Source of the DNA: Pseudomonas fluorescens
Lineage (GTDB): Bacteria > Pseudomonadota > Gammaproteobacteria > Pseudomonadales > Pseudomonadaceae
Direction: 5' to 3'
DNA: 64,000 nucleotides
Assembly: GCF_002022275.1 (NCBI RefSeq)
Contig: NZ_MSDF01000028.1
Span: 1-64,000, forward strand
Below the pieces are notes generated by a model. It was not told the DNA's origin, ran no database searches, and was given only the letters and a program-made list of their open reading frames with translations. Below are positions 25,072 to 33,106 of the stretch, piece by piece; positions within the stretch are counted from its first letter, which is position 1, and each line of letters begins with the position of its first letter. A program made the position numbers and the translations under genes.

Positions 25072-27062
25072 CAGAACGCCCCCCGGTATTTGGCGATGGT
25101 CTTGAGCACCTTGGCCGGCACTTCGAATTTGCGCCGGTTGATGATGATGCCGTCCACTTTGCCAAACGCGGTGTTGAGGATTGACAGCGCATGTTCCACC
25201 ACCGGCACCGTGCTGTGCTGCGCTTCCACCACCAGGCCGATCAGGTCGGCGCGGCGCAGGGTGATGAACGCATCACGGTTATCCAGCAACGCCGAAGCAT
25301 CCAGCAGCACCACTTCGCCGGGCTCGGCGGTGGCCAGGCCGCCGACGCGCACATTCACGCCGTTTTCCTGCAGCAACAGGCGCAGCTGTTCCACCACGAA
25401 CGTCACACCCTCGCCATGGCGCGCCGAAGTCAACCCGAGGGTCAGGCCCTGCTCGGCAATGCGGTTAGGCTGCAGCAGGCTGTACAGCCGGTAGATGCTC
25501 GCATTGAACGCGTTGGTGCCCTGCGCGGTGCTGGTGTCCAGCTCCGGCAAGGTGGTCCACAGCGGCAGGCCGAACTTGCGTTCCACCAACCCGCCATCGT
25601 GAATGCGCTGGTCGAGCAAGTAGCACAGGTAGATCACCAGCAAGCCGACGACGATGGCAAACGGGATCGCCAGCACCAGCATCACCAGGGTTTTGGGGAA
25701 GATGCGGCCCGGGTTGAGGGTGGCTTCTTCGATCACGGCGATGTTGCTGATCTGGCTGTTATCCAGCTCACGGTCGATGCGCGATTTTTCCAGGTTGTCC
25801 ACGTACAGCGCGTAGTTGCGCTCGGTGGCGCCCAGCTCGCGGGAAAGGCGGGCCAGCTCCGGTTCGACTTCCAGGGCCTGCTTGCGTTGGGCTTCCAGGT
25901 TAACCAGTTGTTGTTGCTGTTGAACCAGCTGGGTGCGCAGGGCCAGGTTGTTGCTCGACTCATCCAGCAGCACGCGCTGCAAGTGGATTTCCAGGGTGTT
26001 CGGCGCGCGGTTTTCCGAGCTTTGCACGGTATTGCTTTCACTGGCGACATGGGCCTGCATCGCACGGATCGACGCATCCAGCGCTTTGACGGGCGGCGCG
26101 TTGTCGGTGTAGGTGCGCATCATGTCGGCCTTTTCCAGCAGCTTCTGGTTAAGCAGGCGACGCAGATCCTGCTGCTGGGGGTTCAAGGCGATCTGGCGGA
26201 CCGTGGTCACTTCCTTGGGCTGGGTCTTGAGCTGAGTGCGGGTGCTCGCGATGGCGCTGTCGGAAGAGGCGATCAAGCGGGTGGTATTGAAGGTCTCGCC
26301 GCGCAGCACGTTGATGCGCTCGGACAAGTCTTCCAGGCGGTCGGTGATGCTCGCCGCGCCGATCTCATTAAGGCGCGTGAGGATCTGTTGCTTGTAGCTC
26401 TGGATCTCGTTGGCGCTGGTATTCACCTGGCCTTCATAGAACGCGTACAGGCTCTTGCGGCCCAAGGCCTGGGTGCGTTCGGCGACATAAGTCTCGACCC
26501 AGTCCTTGACCACCGCCTGGGCAATTTCCGGGTCGCCCCATTTGAAGCTGATGTCCATAACCGTCGAGCCCACGGCGTGGCTCACTTCAAAGTTCTTTTC
26601 CAGGCTGGCGGCGAGGCGCTCCACCGGCGTGGTTTTTTCGACGATACCCACGGTTTCGAGCACCACGCGGATGCCATCGAACACGCTGCCGACGCCGGCC
26701 TTGATGTAGTACTTGGTGCGCTTCCAGAACCCTTCCGGCGGCGGCGCGTTGTCGATTACTTCCAGGTAGTGCTCAGCCACCGAGCGCACGATCGGACGAC
26801 CGGTCAGCAGGCGTTCCTCGTCGACAATCGGGTCACGCTGGGTGCTGGGCATGACCAGCGCCTGGCGGTTGCTGATCTCGATCGGCAGCGTCGAATCACG
26901 CCCCGGCTTCACCAGCAGGCGCGCGGTGGACTCGTACTTGGCCGGCAATAAAAAGGCCCCCAGCAGAATAATCACAAGCGCCGCGACGGCCGCCAGCTTG
27001 AACTCGTGCCGGAAGATGTAGAACAGGCGCAGAAGATCACGAAAAGAACGGATCTCGATCAT
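25071..27062 (-). CDS. pslE: Psl polysaccharide co-polymerase (Wzz/Wzc-like) with degenerate kinase-like domain
   Basis: 663-aa inner-membrane chain-length/export protein. A Wzz domain follows the first membrane helix (about 22-42), then a long coiled-coil periplasmic region (about 190-430) and a GNVR-like segment before the second helix (about 455-480). A cytoplasmic BY-kinase-like domain closes the protein. Its Walker A region reads TSARHGEGVTF (about 545-555): the lysine of the usual GEGKS motif is Val553, and the C-terminus has one Tyr instead of a tyrosine cluster, so kinase activity is doubtful. AGGAG lies before the ATG. It works with PslD in export. Confidence 0.92.
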   Translation of the reverse strand: MIEIRSFRDLLRLFYIFRHEFKLAAVAALVIILLGAFLLPAKYESTARLLVKPGRDSTLPIEISNRQALVMPSTQRDPIVDEERLLTGRPIVRSVAEHYLEVIDNAPPPEGFWKRTKYYIKAGVGSVFDGIRVVLETVGIVEKTTPVERLAASLEKNFEVSHAVGSTVMDISFKWGDPEIAQAVVKDWVETYVAERTQALGRKSLYAFYEGQVNTSANEIQSYKQQILTRLNEIGAASITDRLEDLSERINVLRGETFNTTRLIASSDSAIASTRTQLKTQPKEVTTVRQIALNPQQQDLRRLLNQKLLEKADMMRTYTDNAPPVKALDASIRAMQAHVASESNTVQSSENRAPNTLEIHLQRVLLDESSNNLALRTQLVQQQQQLVNLEAQRKQALEVEPELARLSRELGATERNYALYVDNLEKSRIDRELDNSQISNIAVIEEATLNPGRIFPKTLVMLVLAIPFAIVVGLLVIYLCYLLDQRIHDGGLVERKFGLPLWTTLPELDTSTAQGTNAFNASIYRLYSLLQPNRIAEQGLTLGLTSARHGEGVTFVVEQLRLLLQENGVNVRVGGLATAEPGEVVLLDASALLDNRDAFITLRRADLIGLVVEAQHSTVPVVEHALSILNTAFGKVDGIIINRRKFEVPAKVLKTIAKYRGAF

Positions 27063-27076
27063 GGGATGTCGCTCCT

Positions 27077-27877
27077 TTAGTTATTGCCGCCGCTGGTTTT
27101 GGTGTAGTTGTAGCCAACCCCAATGGATTTGGTGAACGGGATCAATTGGTTCAAGTAGGTATCCACTCCCTGAATGCGCTCGCCGACATTGGATTTGGGC
27201 ACGAACACCACGTCGCCGCGTTGCAGGCGCACGGCTTTGCGTCCGTTGGGGCCGGGTTTGAGGTACTGGCTGAAGTCCAGGAAGTAAGCGCGGTACACGC
27301 CCTGGGCATCTTCGCGCAACAGCGCAACCATGCTTGCATCACCCGAAGGGTTGACCCCGCCGGCGCCGACAATGGCTTGCTCCAGGGTATTGGCCGTGCC
27401 GATCTGCACCGCCGTCGGGTTATTCACCGCGCCGCCGACGATCACGGAGTTACCCGGTGCCTGGTTGATGTTCACCGTCACCCGTGGCTCGCGGTAGACC
27501 GGTGCGAGCTTGTTGCTCAGCTCGGTCGCCAGCTCCGAGGGCGGGCGCCCCGCGACCTGAATCGGCCCCAGGAACGGGTAGTTGATCTTGCCGTCGGTTT
27601 GCACCGTGTACAGCGTCAGCTCATAGATGGTGCTGACGTTGAACGCCGACAGCGTCGGCATCTCCCCTGCATCGCGCACGATGCGCAGCTGGTCGCCGAC
27701 GCGGATACGCTCCACGGCTGGTGGCAACTGCGCCAGCTGGTCGAGGGCGCGCTTGCCGTCCTCGACGGCCTGGCCGTCCGGTCGGACGATGCGTGCCGGT
27801 GTATTGCAGGCGGCCAAGGCCATCATGGCCAGGATGAGCACGGTTTTTTTCATAAAGGGGGACTTCCTGTTGGTCAT
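27077..27877 (-). CDS. pslD: Psl outer-membrane export lipoprotein (Wza-like)
   Basis: 266-aa polysaccharide export protein. A lipoprotein signal (MKKTVLILAMMALAACNTPA, lipobox LAAC) is followed by the Poly_export domain (about 60-150, with GKINYPFLGPIQVAGRPPSE) and a SLBB ligand-binding domain (VIVGGAVNNPTAVQI). It forms the outer-membrane exit channel with PslE behind it. I chose the Met at 27877 because GGAGG lies eight bases upstream; the Met at 27853 gives a shorter signal peptide but has a weaker site. The start region overlaps the end of pslC. Confidence 0.9.
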   Translation of the reverse strand: MTNRKSPFMKKTVLILAMMALAACNTPARIVRPDGQAVEDGKRALDQLAQLPPAVERIRVGDQLRIVRDAGEMPTLSAFNVSTIYELTLYTVQTDGKINYPFLGPIQVAGRPPSELATELSNKLAPVYREPRVTVNINQAPGNSVIVGGAVNNPTAVQIGTANTLEQAIVGAGGVNPSGDASMVALLREDAQGVYRAYFLDFSQYLKPGPNGRKAVRLQRGDVVFVPKSNVGERIQGVDTYLNQLIPFTKSIGVGYNYTKTSGGNN

Positions 27878-27882
27878 GCTGC

Positions 27883-28794
27883 TCACCTCCAATAACCGGG
27901 GAACATGCTGATGCGCCGCTTGAGGGCGAGTGGGAGCCGGCGTTCCAGATGGCCCAGCCGGTAGCCGAGCAACTTGAACGCGCTGCGCACCAGGACTTCG
28001 GGTACGCGGTGCAATGCACCGGCTGCGCGCAATGCCGCGAGCTCAGCCAGTACATAGCGTTTACCTTCACCGCCGGCATCGCCAAAGGCTTCGCGGATCC
28101 ACGGCTCGCGACCGTAGAACACGCCAATGTCGAAGTAGCGGTGAAACTCATCCATGAGTCGGTAATCGTGGGAGTGGTACACCCGCGCCGAGGCGGCGTA
28201 GCGCACCTTATAGCCGTCGATCAGCAGGCGTGCGGCGACGTAGGCGTCTTCACTGCCGATGACATCGGCTGGGAAACCACCCACGGCCTGCAACGCGCTG
28301 CGCCGGTACACCGAAAACGAGTCGGAACTGAAGCAGGTCTTGATCCCCAACTGCGGCGCATCGGCCAGGCTTTTGCTGCGGCTCTGGTCCGGGTAATTGA
28401 AGTGCCGTGACTGCGCGCCCAGCACGCCGGCGCCGGGGTGCGGCAGTTGGCGGCCGTAGGCCACGCCGTTGAGCGGGTCTTGCTGCAATTCGTCAAGCAG
28501 GTTGGCGAAGGTTTCGGCGTCGGCGGGGATCGCGTCCTGGGTCATCACGATCAGGGCGTCGCCGCTCACCTGTTCGCTGGCCCAGCGTCGCGTGCCGCCG
28601 TGGTTGAAGTCGCGGGCGTCGATCACTTCGACCCGGGCGCCGAATTCGCGAAAGCGCGCCACGGTGTCATCGCTCGAAGCGCTGTCGACCACCAGCGTTT
28701 CGTCCGGTTGCAGCGTCTGCATCTGCAGCGCAGGCAGCAGTCGCGCCAGGTGGCTGGACGCGTTGCGGGTCGGGATGATCAACGAGGTGCGCAT
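27883..28794 (-). CDS. pslC: Psl glycosyltransferase family 2
   Basis: 303-aa GT2 (GT-A fold) glycosyltransferase. It opens MRTSLIIPTRNASSHLARLL with the nucleotide-binding strand, and has TLVVDSASSDDTVARFREFG, the DxD-type region DALIVMTQDAIPADAETF, and GSEDAYVAARLL with the acidic catalytic-base position. This group includes rhamnosyl- and mannosyltransferases. It lies one base after the pslB stop codon. Role in Psl repeat assembly is from family and position. Confidence 0.9.
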   Translation of the reverse strand: MRTSLIIPTRNASSHLARLLPALQMQTLQPDETLVVDSASSDDTVARFREFGARVEVIDARDFNHGGTRRWASEQVSGDALIVMTQDAIPADAETFANLLDELQQDPLNGVAYGRQLPHPGAGVLGAQSRHFNYPDQSRSKSLADAPQLGIKTCFSSDSFSVYRRSALQAVGGFPADVIGSEDAYVAARLLIDGYKVRYAASARVYHSHDYRLMDEFHRYFDIGVFYGREPWIREAFGDAGGEGKRYVLAELAALRAAGALHRVPEVLVRSAFKLLGYRLGHLERRLPLALKRRISMFPGYWR

Positions 28795-28795
28795 G

Positions 28796-30256
28796 TCATT
28801 TTTTCACTTCTGCAGGCGCACGCCCGTAGATGTCGTCAAAACGCACGATATCGTCTTCGCCCAGGTACTCGCCGCTCTGCACCTCGATCATCACCAGGTC
28901 GATGATGCCGGGGTTGGTCAGGCGGTGTTTGTGCCCGGCCGGAATGTAGGTGGACTCGTTGGCGTTGATCAAAAATTCGCGCTCGCCATTGGTGATCTGC
29001 GCGGCCCCGCTGACTACCACCCAGTGTTCGCTGCGGTGATGGTGCATTTGCAGCGACAGCGACGCTTGCGGCTTGACCACGATGCGCTTGATTTTGAAGC
29101 GAGTGCTTTCCTCCAGCACCGTGTAAGTGCCCCACGGCCGGGTGACGGTGCGGTGCAGGCTGAACGCCGGATGGTTCTGGCGCTTGAGCTCGGCGACGAT
29201 GTAGCGCACATCCTGGCTGCGGTGGGCGTCGGCGATCAGCAGGGCATCGGGGGTGTCGACGATGATCAGGTCACGCACGCCCACGGCGCCGAGCACGCGT
29301 TTGGGCGAGTCGATATAGCAGTTGTGCACGTCATGCAAAATCGCTTCGCCATTGACCTGGTTGCCATGGGCATCACTCGGCGTGAGCTGGCGCAGGGCTT
29401 CCCAGGAACCGATGTCGCTCCAGCCGATGTCGCAGGGCACCACGGCGACTTGTTGGGATTTCTCCATCAGCGCCACGTCGATGGAAATGTCCGGCGCGCT
29501 GCCGAACGCCTCTGAGTCCAGTTCACGCTGGCGTGAGGTTTTGTTTTGCAGGCTCTGGCTGTGTTCCAGCGCGGCCTTGGCGGCGGTCAGCACGTCGGGC
29601 GCGTGGGCGGCGAGTTCGTCGACCAGGGTACTGGCCTTGAAGCAGAACATGCCGGCGTTCCACAGGTGTTTACCGCCGTCGAGGTAGGCCTGGGCGGTGG
29701 CCAGGTCGGGTTTCTCTACAAAGCGTTTGACCCGGTTGCCGTGGCTCAGTTTTTCACCTTGCTCGATGTAGCCAAAACCGGTTTCCGGGTGGTCCGGCTG
29801 GATACCGAAGGTCACCAGGTAGCCCGCTTCAGCGAGGTCCCGGGCCTGGGTGACGGCCTCGGCAAACGCGACTTCGTTGAGGATCAAATGGTCGGCGGGC
29901 ATCACCAGCAACTGGGCCTCGTGGCCAAAATGTTCCTGTACATGCAAGGCCGCCACTGCGATGGCCGCCGCCGTGTTGCGCCCAAACGGTTCGAGTAGCA
30001 GGTCCAGGGGCAGGTGGGCTTTGTTGACCCCTCGGTAGTCGTCGAGGGTGCGAAACAGCAGGTCGCGGTTGGTCACCGTGAGCACGCTTTCCACACCCGG
30101 CAGTTTGGCGGCGCGCTGGAAGGTTTTCTGCAGCAGGCTCTGACCGTCACGCATGCGCATGAAGGGCTTGGGCATGTTTTGCCGGGACACTGGCCACAGC
30201 CGCGTGCCCGAACCACCGGAAATAATGCAGGGAATTAATCCGTTGAGGGTATTCAT
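28796..30256 (-). CDS. pslB: Mannose-1-phosphate guanylyltransferase / mannose-6-phosphate isomerase
   Basis: 486-aa bifunctional enzyme providing GDP-mannose for Psl. The N-terminal nucleotidyltransferase carries the pyrophosphorylase signature GGSGTRLWPVSR (near residue 15) and FVEKPD (near 175). The C-terminal type II phosphomannose isomerase is a cupin with zinc-binding QMHHHRSEHW (around 410). Length matches AlgA/PslB/WbpW. The ATG at 30256 overlaps the pslA stop codon (TGATG). Other copies elsewhere in the genome (algA, wbpW types) may be redundant, as in P. aeruginosa. Confidence 0.94.
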   Translation of the reverse strand: MNTLNGLIPCIISGGSGTRLWPVSRQNMPKPFMRMRDGQSLLQKTFQRAAKLPGVESVLTVTNRDLLFRTLDDYRGVNKAHLPLDLLLEPFGRNTAAAIAVAALHVQEHFGHEAQLLVMPADHLILNEVAFAEAVTQARDLAEAGYLVTFGIQPDHPETGFGYIEQGEKLSHGNRVKRFVEKPDLATAQAYLDGGKHLWNAGMFCFKASTLVDELAAHAPDVLTAAKAALEHSQSLQNKTSRQRELDSEAFGSAPDISIDVALMEKSQQVAVVPCDIGWSDIGSWEALRQLTPSDAHGNQVNGEAILHDVHNCYIDSPKRVLGAVGVRDLIIVDTPDALLIADAHRSQDVRYIVAELKRQNHPAFSLHRTVTRPWGTYTVLEESTRFKIKRIVVKPQASLSLQMHHHRSEHWVVVSGAAQITNGEREFLINANESTYIPAGHKHRLTNPGIIDLVMIEVQSGEYLGEDDIVRFDDIYGRAPAEVKK

Positions 30257-31710
30257 CAATAGACTTCCTTGGTGGAAAGGACGGCCGGGACCGTCATGAA
30301 GACGATGTACAAGTCAAACCACACCGACCACTTGGAGATGTACTCCAGGTCGTACTCGACACGTTTCTGGATCTTGAACAGGGTGTCGGTCTCACCCCGA
30401 TAACCATTGATTTGCGCCCAGCCGGTGATGCCCGGCTTGACCCGATGCCGCGAGCTGTACTCGCTCACCGCCACTTCAAACGCAATGCCCGCTGCCTTGG
30501 TGGCCGTGGCGTGGGGGCGCGGGCCGACCATCGACATGTTGCCCAGCAGCACGTTGAACAGCTGCGGCAGCTCGTCGATGCTGGTCTTGCGGATGATGCG
30601 GCCCACGCGGGTGATGCGCGGGTCTTTGCGGGTGGTCTGTTGCTCGGCGGTAAAGTCGCTCTGGTCGGTGAACATCGAGCGAAACTTGAACACGCGAATT
30701 TCATTGTCGTTGTAGCCGTAACGGTTCTGGCGAAACAGCACCGGGCCTTTGGAATCGAGCTTGATGGCAATCGCCGTCGCCAGCATCACCGGGGAAAGCG
30801 CCACCAGTGCGAAACTTGCCAACAGCAAATCTTCAAAGCGCTTGATCACCGGCGACCAGCCGCGCAACGGCAGCTGCGAGGTGTTGAACATCAGGATGCC
30901 GCCCACATCGGTGATCTTGCTGTGGCCGTAGCGCAGGGCGGCCATGTCGGGCACCAGCATCACGTTCACCGACATTTGCCGCAGGCGATTGACCAGCCCA
31001 TGAATACGCTGCTCGGCGGCCCAGGGCAGGCAGATCATCACTTGGTTAACCTGCTCGGCGCGGATCAGTGTTTCCAGGTCGCGGGTGTTGCCCAGCAGGG
31101 GCAGGTTGCTCAATTCCTTGGGAATGCGTTCGGTACGGTCGTCGATAAAACCGATCAGGCCGGAGCGGATATCACCATTGCGTTGCAGGTGGTCGGCGAC
31201 GTGCACGGCAGTGTCGGTGAAACCCAGAATCACCGTGCGTTGCAGGTATTTGCCCTTGCGCATCAAGTTGCGGTACAGGCGCAGCATGAACAGGCGCTCG
31301 ACGCACAACAGCCCCAGGCTTGCGATGTACCAAACCACCATGTTGCGCGGCGTCAGCTGCGGGAAAAACTGCAGGATCTGGTACATGAACAGCAGGATGC
31401 AAAAGGCTGCGGACCAGGCCACGGTTTTCGTACGCAGGCGCAGGCGGTTGCTGAACAGCTCTTCGGAATAGATGCCCATGGCGTGAAACAGGATGATGGT
31501 CATGATCGCGAAAAACAGCAGCAGCCCGAGAAAGTGGGAGCGCATCTCAGGGTCCATCGGGTCGATAAAAAGCACCAGCACCAACGGCGGCAAAATGGCC
31601 GTCAGACCGTGGATCAATTTGACGAAAACAACAAAGAACTCAACAAAACCGGCGCGGGTCAGAAACAGGCTATCGACTGACGACTTCTCTCGCATAAAAA
31701 CATCCCTCAT
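30256..31710 (-). CDS. pslA: Undecaprenyl-phosphate glucose/sugar phosphotransferase
   Basis: 484-aa polyisoprenyl-phosphate hexose-1-phosphate transferase (WcaJ/WbaP type) starting repeat-unit synthesis on undecaprenyl phosphate. Four N-terminal membrane helices, a CoA-binding-like Rossmann segment (about 145-240), a fifth membrane/re-entrant helix, then the catalytic domain with FKFRSMFTDQS, RVGRIIRKTSIDELPQLFNV and MVGPRPHA. First gene of the psl operon. Two in-frame Mets are possible, at 31710 and 31695; the second has GAGGG upstream, the first GGAG, so the start is not settled. Confidence 0.93.
   Translation of the reverse strand: MRDVFMREKSSVDSLFLTRAGFVEFFVVFVKLIHGLTAILPPLVLVLFIDPMDPEMRSHFLGLLLFFAIMTIILFHAMGIYSEELFSNRLRLRTKTVAWSAAFCILLFMYQILQFFPQLTPRNMVVWYIASLGLLCVERLFMLRLYRNLMRKGKYLQRTVILGFTDTAVHVADHLQRNGDIRSGLIGFIDDRTERIPKELSNLPLLGNTRDLETLIRAEQVNQVMICLPWAAEQRIHGLVNRLRQMSVNVMLVPDMAALRYGHSKITDVGGILMFNTSQLPLRGWSPVIKRFEDLLLASFALVALSPVMLATAIAIKLDSKGPVLFRQNRYGYNDNEIRVFKFRSMFTDQSDFTAEQQTTRKDPRITRVGRIIRKTSIDELPQLFNVLLGNMSMVGPRPHATATKAAGIAFEVAVSEYSSRHRVKPGITGWAQINGYRGETDTLFKIQKRVEYDLEYISKWSVWFDLYIVFMTVPAVLSTKEVY
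31701..31708 (-). promoter_or_regulatory. RsmA/CsrA-like motif at the pslA ribosome site
   Basis: On the transcript the sequence GAGGGATG overlaps the pslA start region and matches seven of eight positions of the CANGGAYG motif bound by RsmA/CsrA. RsmA is known to repress psl translation in P. aeruginosa by binding near its ribosome site; conservation here is inference. Confidence 0.45.
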
Positions 31711-31786
31711 TGCACTCCAGGCTTTCTGTTCGGCTACTTATCCGGGCACGGCGAACAATGACGACTCTGGGTAAAACGCAACTTTT

Positions 31787-31800
31787 TTCATCCAAATGAA
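31787..31800 (-). promoter_or_regulatory. Small leader hairpin with GGA loop edge
   Basis: The transcript strand reads TTCAT-TTGG-ATGAA, a 5-bp stem whose loop and closing base give GGA, the core recognised by RsmA-type proteins. About 80 bases upstream of pslA. A short stem, so low confidence. Confidence 0.3.
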
Positions 31801-31862
31801 ACGGTCCACATGAAGGAAATGTGCGGAGTAGTGACGTAAGGAGTGTTCCTTTACTTTGCTTT

Positions 31863-31876
31863 GTCAATGAATTGAC
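31863..31876 (-). promoter_or_regulatory. FleQ box 1 upstream of pslA
   Basis: GTCAATGAATTGAC is a near-perfect match (13 of 14) to the GTCAATAAATTGAC FleQ site described in P. aeruginosa, and extends to a perfect 16-bp palindrome (31862-31877). FleQ represses or activates exopolysaccharide operons depending on c-di-GMP. About 150 bases upstream of the pslA start. Confidence 0.7.
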
Positions 31877-31923
31877 AGTGGTGCGGAGGTGGCATACCAG
31901 ACACGTTAATCAGTCTTTTTTGC

Positions 31924-31937
31924 GGCATTTTATTGAC
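31924..31937 (-). promoter_or_regulatory. FleQ box 2 upstream of pslA
   Basis: On the minus strand GTCAATAAAATGCC matches 12 of 14 positions of the same FleQ consensus. Its centre is 61 bp from box 1, close to six helical turns, so both could be on one face of the DNA. Confidence 0.55.
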
Positions 31938-32139
31938 TTTCCTTGTTCAAACACTCGGTGAAAGGGTGTGATTTGGAGTGTAGGAACAAATGTGAGAATT
32001 TTCCTGTTTGAATGGAAAACCTTTTTGAAGAGAGGTAGGAAAAGGGGACAAACAGGCTCTAATGAAACTCGCTAAGTACCCGTTATATAGGGTTTTGAGT
32101 TGGGTTTAAGCTGCTTTGAAACTCAAGATGAAAATGGCT
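31938..32139. other. AT-rich non-coding DNA upstream of psl
   Basis: Distal part of the 626-bp gap between pslA and the isonitrile hydratase gene. It is clearly richer in A and T than its surroundings. I see no coding frame, tRNA or further repeat in it. The psl promoter may lie here or between the FleQ boxes and pslA. Confidence 0.6.
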
Positions 32140-32306
32140 TGTGGCGAGCGGGCTTGTGTGGCGAGCGGGCTTGCCCGCGTTGGGCTGCGTAGCAGCCCCA
32201 AAACCTGACGACGCGGTTTATCAGTTATACCGCGTCGTCAGGTTTTGGGAGCGCTTCGCACTCCAACGCGGGCAAGCCCGCTCGCCACACAAGCCCGCTC
32301 GCCACA
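32140..32306. repeat. Extended REPIN: 167-bp long inverted repeat
   Basis: Two arms of about 77 bp are nearly perfect reverse complements, separated by about 11 bp. Each arm contains the REP core (GCGGGCTTGCCCGCGTTGG), and additionally a duplicated outer unit GTGGCGAGCGGGCTTGT and an inner ACCTGACGACGCGGT stretch. It would fold into a single long cruciform or RNA hairpin, downstream of the isonitrile hydratase gene. Confidence 0.88.
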
Positions 32307-32336
32307 GAAGCCGGGTTTATCTTCGGGAAAGGGGGC

Positions 32337-33017
32337 TCAACCCAACCGTGCAGCCGCCCGCGCCACGATCTCAGCGCGTACCCGATGCGATTCCGCCGTG
32401 CGTTTCTGCGCTTCTTCCAGCACATGCCTGGGCGCGGTGTCCGGGCTGCCTGAGTCGAACGGCGGGGCCGGGGCGTATTCAATCTGCAGCTGCACCAGTT
32501 GCGCTGCCGCCTCGCTGTACAACTCGGCTGCCAGGGTCAGGGCAAAATCAATCCCGGCGGTAATGCCGCCACCGGTCAACAGGTTGCCGTCACGCACCAC
32601 CCGCGCCTGCACCGGGATCGCGCCGAGCGGGGCGAGCAGGTCGTGGTAGGCCCAGTGCGTGGTCGCTTTGCGCCCGCGCAGCAATCCGGCTGCGCCGAGC
32701 ACCAGCGAGCCGGTGCATACCGAGGTCACGTAACGTGCGGTGGCCGCCTGAGCTTTGAGAAAGTCGAGGGTGGGCGGGTCTTCCATCAGCGCGCCGACGC
32801 CTGAGCCGCCGGGTACGCAAATCACATCCAGGCTCGGGCAGTCGGCATAGGTCATGCTCGGAGTGAACACCAGCCCGGTACTCGACGTGACCGGCGCCAG
32901 GTCCTTCCACACCAGGTGCAGTTTCACGTCCGGCAGTGAACCGAGCACGTCATAAGGGCCGGTAAGGTCCAGTTGCTGGATGCCGGGAAACAACAGAAAG
33001 CCGATCTGCAAGGTCAT
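32337..33017 (-). CDS. inhA: Isonitrile hydratase (DJ-1/PfpI family)
   Basis: 226-aa DJ-1/PfpI-fold enzyme converting isonitriles to N-substituted formamides. The two residues shown to be essential in P. putida InhA are at the same numbers: Asp17 (QLDLTGPYDVL) and nucleophile Cys101 (YVTSVCTGSLVLGAAGLL). Other stretches also look nearly identical (RKATTHWAYHDLLAPLGAIP, NLLTGGGITAGIDFALTLAA). It is divergent from a GlxA-type regulator whose sensing domain has the same fold, suggesting local regulation. The extended REPIN lies after its stop codon. Confidence 0.92.
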   Translation of the reverse strand: MTLQIGFLLFPGIQQLDLTGPYDVLGSLPDVKLHLVWKDLAPVTSSTGLVFTPSMTYADCPSLDVICVPGGSGVGALMEDPPTLDFLKAQAATARYVTSVCTGSLVLGAAGLLRGRKATTHWAYHDLLAPLGAIPVQARVVRDGNLLTGGGITAGIDFALTLAAELYSEAAAQLVQLQIEYAPAPPFDSGSPDTAPRHVLEEAQKRTAESHRVRAEIVARAAARLG

Positions 33018-33106
33018 GATGAAGCTCCGATAAAGGGGTGGACGGCTTCACTTTAGAGGCCTAGGCTTTGGCGAATACGCCATTGAGCCCACGAATCACG
33101 CCAACC

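Noticed and set aside
24031..25494. Plus-strand open frame of 487 codons across pslF and pslE
   Set aside because: Spans two convincing overlapping psl genes on the other strand; no motif.
25191..26951. Plus-strand open frame of 586 codons across pslE
   Set aside because: Antisense shadow of pslE inside a tightly coupled operon; no ribosome site and no recognisable domain.
32141..32563. Small open frames inside the long inverted repeat
   Set aside because: They arise from the palindromic REP sequence itself, since both strands are nearly identical here.
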